The notes beneath the pieces are model-generated. The model did no database searches and was not told the origin of the DNA. It saw only the letters and a program-made list of their open reading frames with translations. Positions 1 to 7,554 of a DNA stretch of 15,947 nucleotides are shown here, one piece after another. A program made the translations under genes and the position numbers. The first letter of the stretch is position 1. Each line of letters opens with the position of its first letter. This DNA is from an uncultured Bacilli bacterium (GTDB lineage: Bacteria; Bacillota_I; Bacilli_A; RF39; UBA660). Location: positions 1-15,947 of the forward strand of contig CALVYO010000022.1 of assembly GCA_944372275.1 (NCBI GenBank), written 5' to 3'.

Positions 1-1089
1 TTAAAAGGTTCTAACTTAATTGATGGTGTTACTAGTGCTATTATAGAAGCAAGTAAAATAAATGGTAAAACAAAAGTGGATGCTTTAATAGTTGAAGTAG
101 ATGAAAGATATGTTAAAGAAGTATTTAAATTTATAACACCAAAATATTTTATTATCAACAATTTGTCTCGTGACCAATTAGCGCGAAATGGTCATTGTGA
201 ATTAGTATTTAAAGAGATTGATAAAAGCATTAATGAAAAAACGCATTTAATTTTAAATGCTGATGATCCATTAGTTACTAAATTTGGATTAAATAAAAAA
301 AATAAAATAACTTATTATGGTTTAAAGGAAAATAAATATTCAACTAAAAAAAATAGAATTGATACTTTAGATTTAGCATATTGTCCAAAATGTCACAAGA
401 AGTTAATATTCGATTATTTTAATTATGGTAATTTAGGGTATTATCATTGTCCAAATAATGATTATAATAGACCAAATTGTGATTTTGAAGGAACACTAAC
501 TAAAACATTAAAGGTAGAAGATGAAACTATAAAATTAAATAATACGGCTTTATATAATGCTTATAATATTTTAGCAAGTTATGCAACCGCTAGAATTGAC
601 AATGTCGATAAAGAAAAAATAGTTGAAACTTTAAATAATTTATCGACTAAAGTAAAAAGGTTAAATGAGTTTAAAGTTAAAAATAATAAAGGAACTTTAT
701 TATTAAGTAAAAATGAAACACCTTTATCTTATAATCAATCATTAGAATATGTAAGTAAAGAAAAAGGAAATAAAACAGTTGCTATTGGATTCACTAGAAT
801 AAGCGGTAGATATGATTTAAAAGATATATCTTGGATATACGATATTAATTTTGAATTATTAAATGATAAAAGTATTGAAAAGATAATATTAATTGGTCCT
901 TTTGCTTATGATTTGGCTGTTAGATTAAAAACAGCTAACATTGATCCTAAAAAAATTTTATACTGTTTAGATTATAACAATTCATTAGATTTTTGTATGA
1001 AAAATGCTAAAGGTGATTTATATTGTTTATTATATTTTGATTTAAATTATTTATATATTGGAAAGTTGAAAGAAAGAGGTTTATTATGA
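1..1089 (+). CDS. murT: MurT, lipid II isoglutaminyl synthase ligase subunit (5' partial)
   Basis: Mur-ligase-like subunit that, with GatD, amidates the D-Glu of the peptidoglycan stem peptide of lipid II in the cytoplasm. The frame is open from base 1, so the gene enters from the left; the GTG at 76 is an internal Val, not a start. The missing part would hold the ATP-binding GTNGKT segment. Seen: the conserved DALIVEVDE stretch, a NLSRDQLARNGHCE-like segment, NADDP (central Mur domain), and four Cys of a zinc ribbon (CPKC at 382-393, Cys at 448 and 478), which is diagnostic for MurT rather than MurC-F. The C-terminal part (from about 660) fits the DUF1727 domain, with a SWIYDINFE segment whose Asp (841-843) probably corresponds to the MurT Asp contributed to the GatD active site in characterised complexes. 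It overlaps gatD by 4 bases (ATGA), so the two are translationally coupled. Confidence 0.92.
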   Translation, partial: LKGSNLIDGVTSAIIEASKINGKTKVDALIVEVDERYVKEVFKFITPKYFIINNLSRDQLARNGHCELVFKEIDKSINEKTHLILNADDPLVTKFGLNKKNKITYYGLKENKYSTKKNRIDTLDLAYCPKCHKKLIFDYFNYGNLGYYHCPNNDYNRPNCDFEGTLTKTLKVEDETIKLNNTALYNAYNILASYATARIDNVDKEKIVETLNNLSTKVKRLNEFKVKNNKGTLLLSKNETPLSYNQSLEYVSKEKGNKTVAIGFTRISGRYDLKDISWIYDINFELLNDKSIEKIILIGPFAYDLAVRLKTANIDPKKILYCLDYNNSLDFCMKNAKGDLYCLLYFDLNYLYIGKLKERGLL

Positions 1090-1706
1090 AAATAGCGTAT
1101 TTATATTATGATTTTCTTAATTTATATGGGGAATCAGGAAACATTAAAATAATTAGTAATATTTTAAAATATAATAAAATTAAACATGAGATATTATATT
1201 TATCTATTAATGATGAATTAGAATTTAATAAATATGATTTAGTTTATATTGGATCAGGTACTGAAGATAATTTATTAATAGCCTTAAAACATTTATCTAA
1301 ATATAAAAATGATATAAAAAAGTATCTTGAAGATAATAAGTTTATGTTGGTAACTGGTAATAGTGTCGATATGTTTGGTAAGAAAATAGAAGATAGTAAA
1401 GCTTTAAATATATTTGATTATGAAGTTATTAAAGGTAGTAGAAAAATGGAAGAAGTTTATTCTAATAAAATATTAGGTTTTATTAATAACAATAGTTATA
1501 ATAGTGAATATAGTGATAGAGATATAATTAGATATCATAATTTTTATGGTACTTATATCTTAGGTCCCATTTTAGTTAGAAATCCTCATTTAGTTAAACA
1601 ATTTTTAAATGATGTAACTAATAAAAAATTAAAATATGATTTAAAATTAGAAACTAAAGCGTATAATGAATTTATTAAAAATTTTAAGGAGGAAGTAAAT
1701 GAATAA
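1086..1706 (+). CDS. gatD: GatD-like glutamine amidotransferase subunit, apparently lacking the catalytic Cys and His
   Basis: CobB/CobQ-type class I glutamine amidotransferase-like protein, partner of MurT in D-Glu amidation of lipid II. The family signature is clear: MKIAYLYYDFLNLYGESGNI at the N-terminus, the IGSGTEDN segment (residues about 56-63), GFINNNSYNS, and YGTYILGPILVRNPH near the C-terminus. The usual nucleophile motif CGGYQxLG is replaced here by GNSVDMFG (residues 91-98, bases 1356-1379), which puts Gly at the Cys position, and the usual GTYLHGP is GTYILGP, which puts Leu159 at the catalytic His position (codon 1560-1562). No other Cys is present in the protein. The glutaminase reaction should therefore be lost or altered, while the fold and the MurT neighbour remain. 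The residue correspondence is from memory of the family, not from a computed alignment. ATG overlaps the murT stop; its 3' end overlaps ppa by 8 bases. Confidence 0.85.
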   Translation: MKIAYLYYDFLNLYGESGNIKIISNILKYNKIKHEILYLSINDELEFNKYDLVYIGSGTEDNLLIALKHLSKYKNDIKKYLEDNKFMLVTGNSVDMFGKKIEDSKALNIFDYEVIKGSRKMEEVYSNKILGFINNNSYNSEYSDRDIIRYHNFYGTYILGPILVRNPHLVKQFLNDVTNKKLKYDLKLETKAYNEFIKNFKEEVNE

Positions 1707-2184
1707 TGTTGTCGATGCTATAATTGAGATTCCTTTAAAAACGAAAAATAAATTTGAGATTGATAAAAAATCTAATCGAATTAAATTAGATCGAGTTTTA
1801 TATTCGGCTATGACTTATCCTGCGGAATATGGGTATATTGAAAACACTTTAGCCAATGATGGTGATCCTTTAGATATATTGGTTATTTCATCAGAACCGA
1901 CTTTTCCTGGCTGTGTCGTTCCAGCGCGTGTAATCGGTTATTTATCAGTTATTGATAATGGTCATGAAGACTATAAAGTAATATCTGTAGTTGATGTTGA
2001 TCCACGATATAATGATGTTAAATGTTTAAATGATTTGTCTAATTTTACTTTAGAAGAAATTAAAAACTTTTTTCAAAATTATAAAACATTACAAAATATT
2101 GAAGTAAAAGTTTATGATTATTATGATACTGATAAGGCTTTAGAATTAATAGAAGAAAGTAAAAAAAGATTTTTAGGAAGGTGA
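1699..2184 (+). CDS. ppa: Inorganic pyrophosphatase, family I
   Basis: Soluble cytoplasmic enzyme that hydrolyses pyrophosphate to two phosphates and so drives biosynthetic reactions. The 161 residues match the usual bacterial family I length (about 160-180). The metal-binding signature DGDPLD is present with Asp at residues 54, 56 and 59, matching the spacing of E. coli Asp65/67/70, and a second acidic pair Asp101/Asp106 matches the spacing of E. coli Asp97/Asp102. The YPAEYGYIENT segment before it is also typical. A strong AAGGAGG at 1686-1692, inside the end of gatD, fixes the ATG at 1699. It sits in the murT-gatD run, so it is probably cotranscribed with the cell-wall genes; I see no functional link beyond that. 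Confidence 0.95.
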   Translation: MNNVVDAIIEIPLKTKNKFEIDKKSNRIKLDRVLYSAMTYPAEYGYIENTLANDGDPLDILVISSEPTFPGCVVPARVIGYLSVIDNGHEDYKVISVVDVDPRYNDVKCLNDLSNFTLEEIKNFFQNYKTLQNIEVKVYDYYDTDKALELIEESKKRFLGR

Positions 2185-2188
2185 TTTT

Positions 2189-2518
2189 ATGTTGATGTCG
2201 ACAACTTCTACATTAGAAGGAAAAAAGATTAAAGAATATCGTGGAATTGTGTTTGGTGAAGTAGTAAATGGCGTTAATTTTACTAAAGATTTTTTAGCTA
2301 GTATCACTAATTTTGTTGGTGGTAGATCTAAAGAATATGAAGAAGAAATTGTTAATGCTAGGGCTGATGCAGTAAAAGAAATGATGGATAGGGCTAAAAA
2401 AATTGGGGCTAATGGTTTAGTTGGTGTAAAAGTTGATGTTGAAACGATTAGCGTAAATGAAAACGGCGTTATGTTATTAGTTGTTGCTACTGGTACCGCC
2501 GTAGTTGTGGAGGATTAG
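2189..2518 (+). CDS. UPF0145 (YbjQ-like) protein
   Basis: A 109-residue protein of the YbjQ/UPF0145 family, a small cytoplasmic protein usually annotated as a putative heavy-metal-binding domain; its physiological role is not established. Supporting features are the N-terminal STTSTLEGKKIKEYRGIVFGEVV, the middle EYEEEIVNARADAVKEMMDRAKKIGANGLVGV and a C-terminal hydrophobic strand MLLVVATGTAVVV, in the family order and at the family length. The AGGAAGG at 2175-2181 favours ATG 2189; ATG 2195 is an in-frame alternative that would begin MSTTST, closer to most homologues, but it lies 13 bases from the Shine-Dalgarno. It begins 4 bases after the ppa stop and ends 2 bases before the next gene, so it belongs to the same operon. 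Confidence 0.85.
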   Translation: MLMSTTSTLEGKKIKEYRGIVFGEVVNGVNFTKDFLASITNFVGGRSKEYEEEIVNARADAVKEMMDRAKKIGANGLVGVKVDVETISVNENGVMLLVVATGTAVVVED

Positions 2519-2520
2519 TT

Positions 2521-2808
2521 ATGAAAAAAAATGGGCAATATGTTGGTGTAGATGAAAAATATGTTCCTGAAGAGGAAAGATATGTTGAAGGTGATTCTAA
2601 AAAAGATGCTAAAATATTAAAAGGAGTAGGAATTGGTTATCTAACTTTTATTACATTTATATTTATAGCAGTTATTGTTGTATTTGTTATTGTTATTATG
2701 AATTTTGTGGATATTAATAATAAGCGTAATGAAAATGTTATTAAAGAAGAAATTAATGAAAATAGTGAAATGATCGATTCAGTAATAGAATATTATAACA
2801 ACAATTAA
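2521..2808 (+). CDS. Small single-span membrane protein of unknown function
   Basis: 95 residues, not recognised. A charged N-terminal half (residues 1-37, rich in Lys and Glu) is followed by one strong hydrophobic segment (about residues 40-65, from GYLTFITFIFIAVIVVF onward) and a polar, Asn- and Glu-rich tail of about 30 residues. The cluster of Lys before the span suggests an inside N-terminus and an outside C-terminus. There is no signal-peptidase or lipobox motif. A GGAGG near 2508-2513, inside the end of the UPF0145 gene, serves as ribosome binding site, and the genes are only 2 bases apart, so translation is probably coupled. A hairpin terminator directly after the stop marks it as the last gene of the operon. 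Confidence 0.7.
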   Translation: MKKNGQYVGVDEKYVPEEERYVEGDSKKDAKILKGVGIGYLTFITFIFIAVIVVFVIVIMNFVDINNKRNENVIKEEINENSEMIDSVIEYYNNN

Positions 2809-2836
2809 AAGTTCTATTTATATAGAATTTTTATTT
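2807..2836 (+). terminator. Intrinsic terminator of the murT-gatD-ppa operon
   Basis: Hairpin TTCTAT (2812-2817), loop TTAT, ATAGAA (2822-2827), extended by A-T and G-T pairs on both sides (AAAAG before, TTTTT after) and followed by T-rich DNA. The stem is AT-only at its core, so it is moderate in strength. Confidence 0.65.
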
Positions 2837-2864
2837 TGTATTGAATAAGATTTTAAAATATGAT
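2836..2864 (+). promoter_or_regulatory. Sigma-A promoter for the 2885 gene
   Basis: -35 TTGTAT (2836-2841), 17-bp spacer, -10 TATGAT (2859-2864). An overlapping alternative is TTGAAT (2841-2846), 17 bp, TATTAT (2864-2869). Either gives a very short leader before the GGTGA at 2876 and ATG at 2885. Confidence 0.6.
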
Positions 2865-2884
2865 ATTATTATATTGGTGATAGT

Positions 2885-3841
2885 ATGAAAAAATTAAGTG
2901 TGATTTTGACTTTAATATTGATAGTTTTTGTTGGTTATTTTGTTTATAATGAATATTTTAAAAAAGTAGAAACTAATCCATATGAAAATACATTAAGAGA
3001 TTATAGCAATCAAGTTTTAGCGACAATAAAAAATAATAATTATTTATTAGAAACAACTAAAATTGATACTGATTGGCTTAATTCAAAATTAGAGTCTTTA
3101 GTATCTTGTCAAGAAATATATTATTCTAATGAAGATAAAATATTATTACATAAATGTTCGATTAATGATATTGGCAGTTATTATTTTTACGATAAAATAT
3201 ATGAACAAAATACCGATGAATATAATAATTTATATGAAACAATAAAAAATCAAAAAATAGAAATAGAAAAAGGATTATTATTAAAAGACTTAGCGACGAT
3301 CGATTTAAATTTAAATATAACTGAAGTTGATAGTTGTGTAAGTGAAGGTATATGTGAAGCAGGAACACTTTTATTAATTCAAGTAAATGATGTTGAAACA
3401 TATCAATTTTATGTTTTAAACGATGATGGTGAAAAAGTGAAATTAATTATGGCTGATAATCTTGTCAATAATATTATGTATGCGCCATCAGATAATTCAG
3501 ATGGACCAACAGAAGCGTTAACTTATTTAAAAAAGGAAACTGATGATTGGACTAATTTAGAAGAAAGAAATGTTAAGATAAGTGATGAAAATAAAGATAA
3601 AGCATATGATGATGTTTATGAAAAATTAAGGGCAACATTACCTAGTTATAATGATGTTTATAAGTTTAAAGATAAAAAGTATTTATATGATAATTTAAGT
3701 AATGAGTCCGGTTATTGGTTAAGTACAGCTACTAATAAATCATTTTATGCTTGGAGTGTCGTTAAAAATGATATAAAAACTAATGATGTAAGTATTGAAA
3801 TTTTAGGAATTAGACCGATTATTGAAGTTTACAAGTATTGA
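2885..3841 (+). CDS. Secreted or membrane-anchored protein of unknown function
   Basis: 318 residues. Residues 1-22 (MKK then about 17 hydrophobic residues ending VGYFVYNEYF) form an uncleaved-looking signal anchor, since I see no Ala-X-Ala site and no lipobox Cys. The rest is polar, acidic and Tyr/Asn-rich with few predicted spans, so it should lie outside the membrane. Four Cys in the mature part (in SCQEIYYS, KCSIND, SCVSE and ICEAG) could form disulfides. The C-terminal 70 residues (SGYWLSTATNKS...AWSV...LGIRPIIEV) resemble the ending 'YWLST ... AW.V ... G[IV]RP[VI]I.[LV]' seen in many extracellular domains of uncultured Bacillota. The molecular function is not known to me. It has its own promoter and terminator, so it is probably monocistronic. 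Confidence 0.7.
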   Translation: MKKLSVILTLILIVFVGYFVYNEYFKKVETNPYENTLRDYSNQVLATIKNNNYLLETTKIDTDWLNSKLESLVSCQEIYYSNEDKILLHKCSINDIGSYYFYDKIYEQNTDEYNNLYETIKNQKIEIEKGLLLKDLATIDLNLNITEVDSCVSEGICEAGTLLLIQVNDVETYQFYVLNDDGEKVKLIMADNLVNNIMYAPSDNSDGPTEALTYLKKETDDWTNLEERNVKISDENKDKAYDDVYEKLRATLPSYNDVYKFKDKKYLYDNLSNESGYWLSTATNKSFYAWSVVKNDIKTNDVSIEILGIRPIIEVYKY

Positions 3842-3857
3842 TTTCAATACTTTTTTT
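3833..3857 (+). terminator. Intrinsic terminator after the 2885-3841 gene
   Basis: Perfect 8-bp stem AAGTATTG (3833-3840) / CAATACTT (3845-3852) with a 4-base loop ATTT, followed by a run of seven T (3851-3857). The stem includes the TGA stop codon of the gene (3839-3841). Confidence 0.85.
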
Positions 3858-3867
3858 ATGATATAAT
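3838..3867 (+). promoter_or_regulatory. Promoter of the tex operon, overlapping the upstream terminator
   Basis: -10 TATAAT at 3862-3867 with -35 TTGATT at 3838-3843 (18-bp spacer). The -35 lies in the loop and stem of the preceding terminator, so the end of one transcript and the start of the next share the same bases. AGGAAGG at 3877-3883 then leads to ATG 3889. Confidence 0.65.
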
Positions 3868-3888
3868 TTAATAGTTAGGAAGGTAATT

Positions 3889-6003
3889 ATGAATCAAGAT
3901 ATAATTAAAAATACAAGTATAGAACTAAATATAAAACCAAAACAAGTTGAAACAGTTTTGGACTTATTAAGTAGTGGTAATACAATACCATTTATAGCAA
4001 GATACAGAAAAGAAGCAACTGGTGCTTTAGATGAAGAACAAATAAGAAAAATTAATGAAATATATGAATATCAAGTTAATTTATTAAAAAGAAAAGAAGA
4101 TGTTATTAGATTAATCGATGAAAAAGGATTATTGACAGATGAATTAAAAAACAGTATTTTAAATGCTAATAAATTAGTGGAAGTGGAAGACTTATATCGT
4201 CCATTTAAAGAAAAGAAAAAAACTAAAGCAACTGATGCTATTAATAATGGACTAGAACCATTGGCTAAAATAATTATGTCATTTCCTTTAAAAGAAATTG
4301 ATTATTCAAAATTTATTAATGATAAAGTAAAAACTGTTGATGAAGCGATAATGGGGGCAAAATATATTATTGCTGAATGGATAAGTGATAATGCTAGTTA
4401 TCGTAAATCAATTAGAAATTATACATTTAGAAATGGTGTAATTGTTACTAAATTAAAAAAAGATGCAGTTGATGAAAATAAAGTATATGAAATGTATTAT
4501 GATTATCAAGAAAAGGTAAAAGAAATTAAACCACATCGTGTTTTGGCTATCAATCGAGCAGAAAAGGAAAAAGTAATTACAGTTAATATTGATATTAATA
4601 AAGATGATATAATTAACAATTTAAAATCAAAGATAATTAAAAATGATAAATCTTTAGTAGTCGATATAGTAGTAGATGCGATAAATGATGCTTATAAAAG
4701 ATTAATAGCTCCTTCGATTGAAAGAGAAATAAGAAGTGATTTAACAGAAAAAGCCGATGAAGTTGCTATTGACAATTTTGGTAAAAATTTAGAAAAATTG
4801 TTATTACAACCACCGATGAAAGATAAAATGGTATTAGGTTTAGATCCAGCTTATCGAACTGGTTGTAAATTAGCTGTTTTATCACCTGTCGGTCAAGCCT
4901 TAGAAATAGCTGTAATTTATCCTCACGAACCAGTAAAAAAATATGATGAAGCAAAAAAAATAGTATTAGACTTAATCAAAAAATATAACATTGATATCAT
5001 TGCTATCGGTAATGGTACAGCTTCAAGAGAAAGCGAAGCATTTATTGCCGATGTCATTAAAGAATGCGATAGAAAAGTTGAATATATTATCGTAAGTGAA
5101 GCAGGGGCTAGTGTTTATTCAGCAAGTAAAATTGCTATTGAAGAATTTCCAGATTTAACGGTTGAAAAAAGAAGTGCAATTAGTATCGGAAGAAGATTAC
5201 AAGATCCTTTAGCAGAATTAGTTAAAATAGAACCCGAAAGTATTGGTGTAGGTTTATACCAACACGATGTTTCGAACAAAAGATTAACGGAAAGTTTAGA
5301 TTTTGTTGTCAGTAGTGCAGTTAATAAAGTTGGCGTTAATGTTAATACAGCAAGTCCTTCATTGTTCAAATATGTATCTGGTATAACGAAAAAAAATATT
5401 GAAAAAATATTAGAATACCGTAATAAAAATAGAATAAAAAATCGATTAGAATTAAAAAAATTGTTATCTGATAAAACATTTGAACAAGCAATTGGTTTTT
5501 TACGAGTTACTGAAGGAACAAATCCTTTAGATGTAACTAGTATCCATCCTGAAAGTTATGATACAACTTTAAAATTATTAGATATGTTACACTTAAATGT
5601 TAATGATTTAGGTAAATTAAAAATCGATATTGATATCGACGAATATAGTAAAAAATTAAATACGGATATTTATACTTTACAAGATATCATTGAATCATTA
5701 CAAAAACCAAATCGTGATCCGCGTGATGATATGCCTAAACCTATTTTAAGAAGTGATATATTACATATTGAAGATTTACAAGTTGGAATGAAGTTACAAG
5801 GAACAGTTCGAAATGTCGTTGATTTTGGGGTATTCATCGATATTGGACTTAAAAATGATGGGTTAGCCCATATTTCTAAATTAACTAACAAATATATTAA
5901 ACATCCAATGGAAGTAGTTAATGTCGGTGATATCGTCGATTGTTATGTCGATGATATTAATTTAGAAAAAAATAAAGTTTCTTTATCATTATTAGAAAGG
6001 TAA
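3889..6003 (+). CDS. tex: Tex-family S1 RNA-binding protein
   Basis: Full-length (704-residue) Tex protein, a cytoplasmic nucleic-acid-binding protein related to eukaryotic Spt6 and implicated in transcription. Domains in order: N-terminal helical/HTH region with the signature NTIPFIARYRKEATGALDE (residues about 25-45); a central helical region; the YqgF/RNase H-like domain from residue 314 (VLGLDPAYRTGCKLAVL, then IAIGNGTASRESEAF and YIIVSEAGASVYSAS); SIGRRLQDPLAELVKIEPESIGVGLYQHDV; helix-hairpin-helix repeats from about residue 483 (VNVNTASPSLFKYVSGI); and a C-terminal S1 domain (about 632-704, GTVRNVVDFGVFIDIG...GLAHIS). All are at standard positions and intact. It is the first gene of an operon with the two lipoproteins and the 6959 gene: the next ATG is 3 bases after its stop. 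Confidence 0.96.
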   Translation: MNQDIIKNTSIELNIKPKQVETVLDLLSSGNTIPFIARYRKEATGALDEEQIRKINEIYEYQVNLLKRKEDVIRLIDEKGLLTDELKNSILNANKLVEVEDLYRPFKEKKKTKATDAINNGLEPLAKIIMSFPLKEIDYSKFINDKVKTVDEAIMGAKYIIAEWISDNASYRKSIRNYTFRNGVIVTKLKKDAVDENKVYEMYYDYQEKVKEIKPHRVLAINRAEKEKVITVNIDINKDDIINNLKSKIIKNDKSLVVDIVVDAINDAYKRLIAPSIEREIRSDLTEKADEVAIDNFGKNLEKLLLQPPMKDKMVLGLDPAYRTGCKLAVLSPVGQALEIAVIYPHEPVKKYDEAKKIVLDLIKKYNIDIIAIGNGTASRESEAFIADVIKECDRKVEYIIVSEAGASVYSASKIAIEEFPDLTVEKRSAISIGRRLQDPLAELVKIEPESIGVGLYQHDVSNKRLTESLDFVVSSAVNKVGVNVNTASPSLFKYVSGITKKNIEKILEYRNKNRIKNRLELKKLLSDKTFEQAIGFLRVTEGTNPLDVTSIHPESYDTTLKLLDMLHLNVNDLGKLKIDIDIDEYSKKLNTDIYTLQDIIESLQKPNRDPRDDMPKPILRSDILHIEDLQVGMKLQGTVRNVVDFGVFIDIGLKNDGLAHISKLTNKYIKHPMEVVNVGDIVDCYVDDINLEKNKVSLSLLER

Positions 6004-6006
6004 AAT

Positions 6007-6414
6007 ATGAAAAAATTAATTATAATATTTAGTTGTTTTATATTAACTGGTTGTTTTGAAAATAGTGGTTATTTAGTAAAAAGTTGTGAAAAACAGGAAA
6101 AAGCAAATACTTTAACTACTACTATTACTTATACATTTGGTTTTAAAAATGACATAATACAAGATATTAAAATAAGTTATGATAATACTGATACTGATAA
6201 AAATACTATATCTTCAATTAAATTGTCGCTTGAAACGCAAAATAATTATTCTACTACAAAATATAATGTTTTAGTTGATGATGAAAATCAATATAAAGTA
6301 GAATATGATGTGCCAATGGATAGTAGTGAAGATATATTAGACAAGTTTAATATTAAAAAAAGTAGAACAGATCTAGTTAAATTTTTAAAAGAACAAGGCT
6401 ATACTTGTGAGTAG
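6007..6414 (+). CDS. Putative lipoprotein, unknown function
   Basis: 135 residues. A short signal peptide (MKKLIIIFSCFIL) ends in the lipobox LTGC, with Cys16 as the expected lipidated residue, so the mature protein should be tethered to the outside of the membrane. The mature part is Thr/Asp/Asn-rich and beta-like, with alternating polar and hydrophobic residues, and holds two further Cys: one near the N-terminus (VKSCEKQ) and one at the penultimate residue (GYTCE), which could pair. The pattern is loosely like small YehR/DUF1307-type lipoproteins, but I am not confident of that. GAAAGG at 5996-6001, inside the end of tex, is the ribosome binding site; it is coupled to tex and to the following lipoprotein gene. 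Confidence 0.7.
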   Translation: MKKLIIIFSCFILTGCFENSGYLVKSCEKQEKANTLTTTITYTFGFKNDIIQDIKISYDNTDTDKNTISSIKLSLETQNNYSTTKYNVLVDDENQYKVEYDVPMDSSEDILDKFNIKKSRTDLVKFLKEQGYTCE

Positions 6415-6421
6415 GTGAAAT

Positions 6422-6955
6422 ATGAAAAAATTATTGTTGGTTTTATTAATATTCTTAGTAGGTTGTGGTAACGATATTAATAAATTTAAAAGTGAATACG
6501 AAAAAGAAGAAGGAATAGAAGTTAATATTAGTAAAGATAATAAAGTAAAATATATTAATGCCAAAGAAACAGTCGATGTGTTAAAAAATAAAACAGGGAT
6601 ATTGTTTTTTGGTATTGCTAGTGATAATGCAACTAGAAGTGTTGTTGAAACATTATTACAAGTTGGTAAAGATAATGATTTAACGATTTATTATTTTGAT
6701 CCTAATACTGTTCCTGATAAAGATAATGATGAAGATTTTGCTAAAATATTAGGTATTTTAGATAGTTATTTACAATCAAATGAAGAAGACGAAAAGATTT
6801 TAGCCGTGCCTGATGTTTATTTTATAAAAGATGGTAAAGTTATGGGAAATAAATTTGGCAGTATTATTTCTTATGATGGTGAAGCGTTAGATGATGAAGA
6901 AAAAGAACAATTATATAAAGATTATAATAGTTTAGCCAAATTGATAAGGAGTTAA
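6422..6955 (+). CDS. Thioredoxin-like lipoprotein without a CXXC motif
   Basis: 177 residues. Signal peptide with lipobox LVGC (Cys15 lipidated), so an extracytoplasmic membrane-anchored protein. The mature part has a thioredoxin-fold pattern: TVDVLKNKTGILFFGIAS (strand), a helix NATRSVVETLLQVGKD, LTIYYFDP (strand), and VPDVYFIKDGKVMG, which matches the cis-Pro strand and following turn of thioredoxins (usually 'vPt.i.fkdGk'). At the place where CXXC should follow the first strand the sequence reads ASDNATRS, and there is no Cys after the lipobox. It therefore cannot do disulfide exchange by the usual route and is better viewed as a structural or binding relative. ATG 6422 lies 8 bases after the previous stop, with AGGTGA just before it. 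Cotranscribed with tex. Confidence 0.65.
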   Translation: MKKLLLVLLIFLVGCGNDINKFKSEYEKEEGIEVNISKDNKVKYINAKETVDVLKNKTGILFFGIASDNATRSVVETLLQVGKDNDLTIYYFDPNTVPDKDNDEDFAKILGILDSYLQSNEEDEKILAVPDVYFIKDGKVMGNKFGSIISYDGEALDDEEKEQLYKDYNSLAKLIRS

Positions 6956-6958
6956 TTA

Positions 6959-7468
6959 ATGGAGAAAATTGTTGAAATATTTTTAAGTTTATTTGGGGGA
7001 ATAACTAATCTTGCTTATGGTAAAGAAATATTAATATTTTTAATATCGATGATGCCAATTTTAGAACTAAGAGGTGGTATTTTAGCCGCTGCTTTGTTAA
7101 ATATGGATCCGAAAAATAGTTTTATTATTTGCTTGTTAGGTAATATTATCGTTATTCCGATTGCATTATATTTCTTAGAATTAATATTTAAAATATTAAG
7201 AAAGATTAAATTTTTTGATAAAATTATAACTAAAATTGAAAAGAAATGTTTAAGTAAAAGGGAACAATTAGATAAATATGGTTATTGGGGTTTATCATTA
7301 TTTGTTGGAATTCCTTTACCTGGAACAGGTGCTTGGACGGGATGCTTTTTAGCCTCACTATTAGGTATGAATAAAAAGAAATCCGCTATTGCTGCTATGG
7401 CTGGCGTTTTGATTGCAGGAATTATTATGATGATATTATCGTTTGGTATTTTAAAAAATATATTTTAA
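6959..7468 (+). CDS. Small multidrug-export-like membrane protein (COG2426, PF06695)
   Basis: 169-residue integral membrane protein of the Sm_multidrug_ex family. The two family signatures are present: PILELRGGILAA (about residues 36-47), in a re-entrant-like loop, and FVGIPLPGTGAWTGCFLASLLGM (about residues 115-137), which mirrors it and gives the inverted-repeat DedA-like look. Hydrophobic segments run at about 24-50, 57-80, 112-135 and 140-166, with a basic cytoplasmic stretch (KILRKIKFFDKIITKIEKKCLSKREQ) between the halves. The name suggests export, but transport substrates have not been shown for most members. AAGGAG at 6946-6951, inside the end of the previous gene, sets the start. Last gene of the tex operon; a terminator overlaps its stop. 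Confidence 0.85.
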   Translation: MEKIVEIFLSLFGGITNLAYGKEILIFLISMMPILELRGGILAAALLNMDPKNSFIICLLGNIIVIPIALYFLELIFKILRKIKFFDKIITKIEKKCLSKREQLDKYGYWGLSLFVGIPLPGTGAWTGCFLASLLGMNKKKSAIAAMAGVLIAGIIMMILSFGILKNIF

Positions 7469-7490
7469 GCATCGATTTTATTCGATGCTT
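7467..7490 (+). terminator. Hairpin terminator of the tex operon
   Basis: Perfect 9-bp stem AAGCATCGA (7467-7475) / TCGATGCTT (7482-7490) with a 6-base loop, starting within the TAA stop. The following T-run is short (TTTAAAATT), so termination may be incomplete or may depend on the strong stem. Confidence 0.7.
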
Positions 7491-7503
7491 TAAAATTACA
7501 AAA

Positions 7504-7538
7504 TTGTCATATCAAATTTTATATATTTAGTGTATAAT
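7504..7538 (+). promoter_or_regulatory. Promoter region of the two-component genes
   Basis: A perfect -10 TATAAT at 7533-7538 lies 16 bases before the GGTGGAG ribosome binding site. No good -35 stands at 17 bp (TATCAA at 7510-7515). A TTGTCAT at 7504-7510 resembles half of the operator found before the three transporter genes and starts 28-29 bp upstream of the -10, close to the 27 bp seen for the AGTCATT element there. Autoregulation by the encoded regulator is possible. Confidence 0.45.
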
Positions 7539-7554
7539 TAAATTAGGTGGAGTT

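Noticed and set aside
76..1089. GTG at 76 as start of the first gene
   Set aside because: The frame is open to base 1 and the upstream codons (LKGSNLIDGVTSAIIEASK) continue the MurT sequence; the gene is cut by the window edge.
3162..3401. Leu/His/Tyr-rich minus-strand frame
   Set aside because: It is the antisense of the 2885 gene, with biased composition from AT-rich codons and no ribosome binding site.
5115..5369. Minus-strand open frame inside tex (also 4766-4954, 5670-5891)
   Set aside because: No ribosome binding site or family likeness, and the plus strand is a fully conserved Tex protein; AT-poor stop usage in the antisense frame explains it.
7504..7538. TTGTCA 7504 as the -35 of the regulator promoter
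   Set aside because: The spacer to TATAAT would be 23 bp, too long for a sigma-A promoter; it fits better as an operator half-site.
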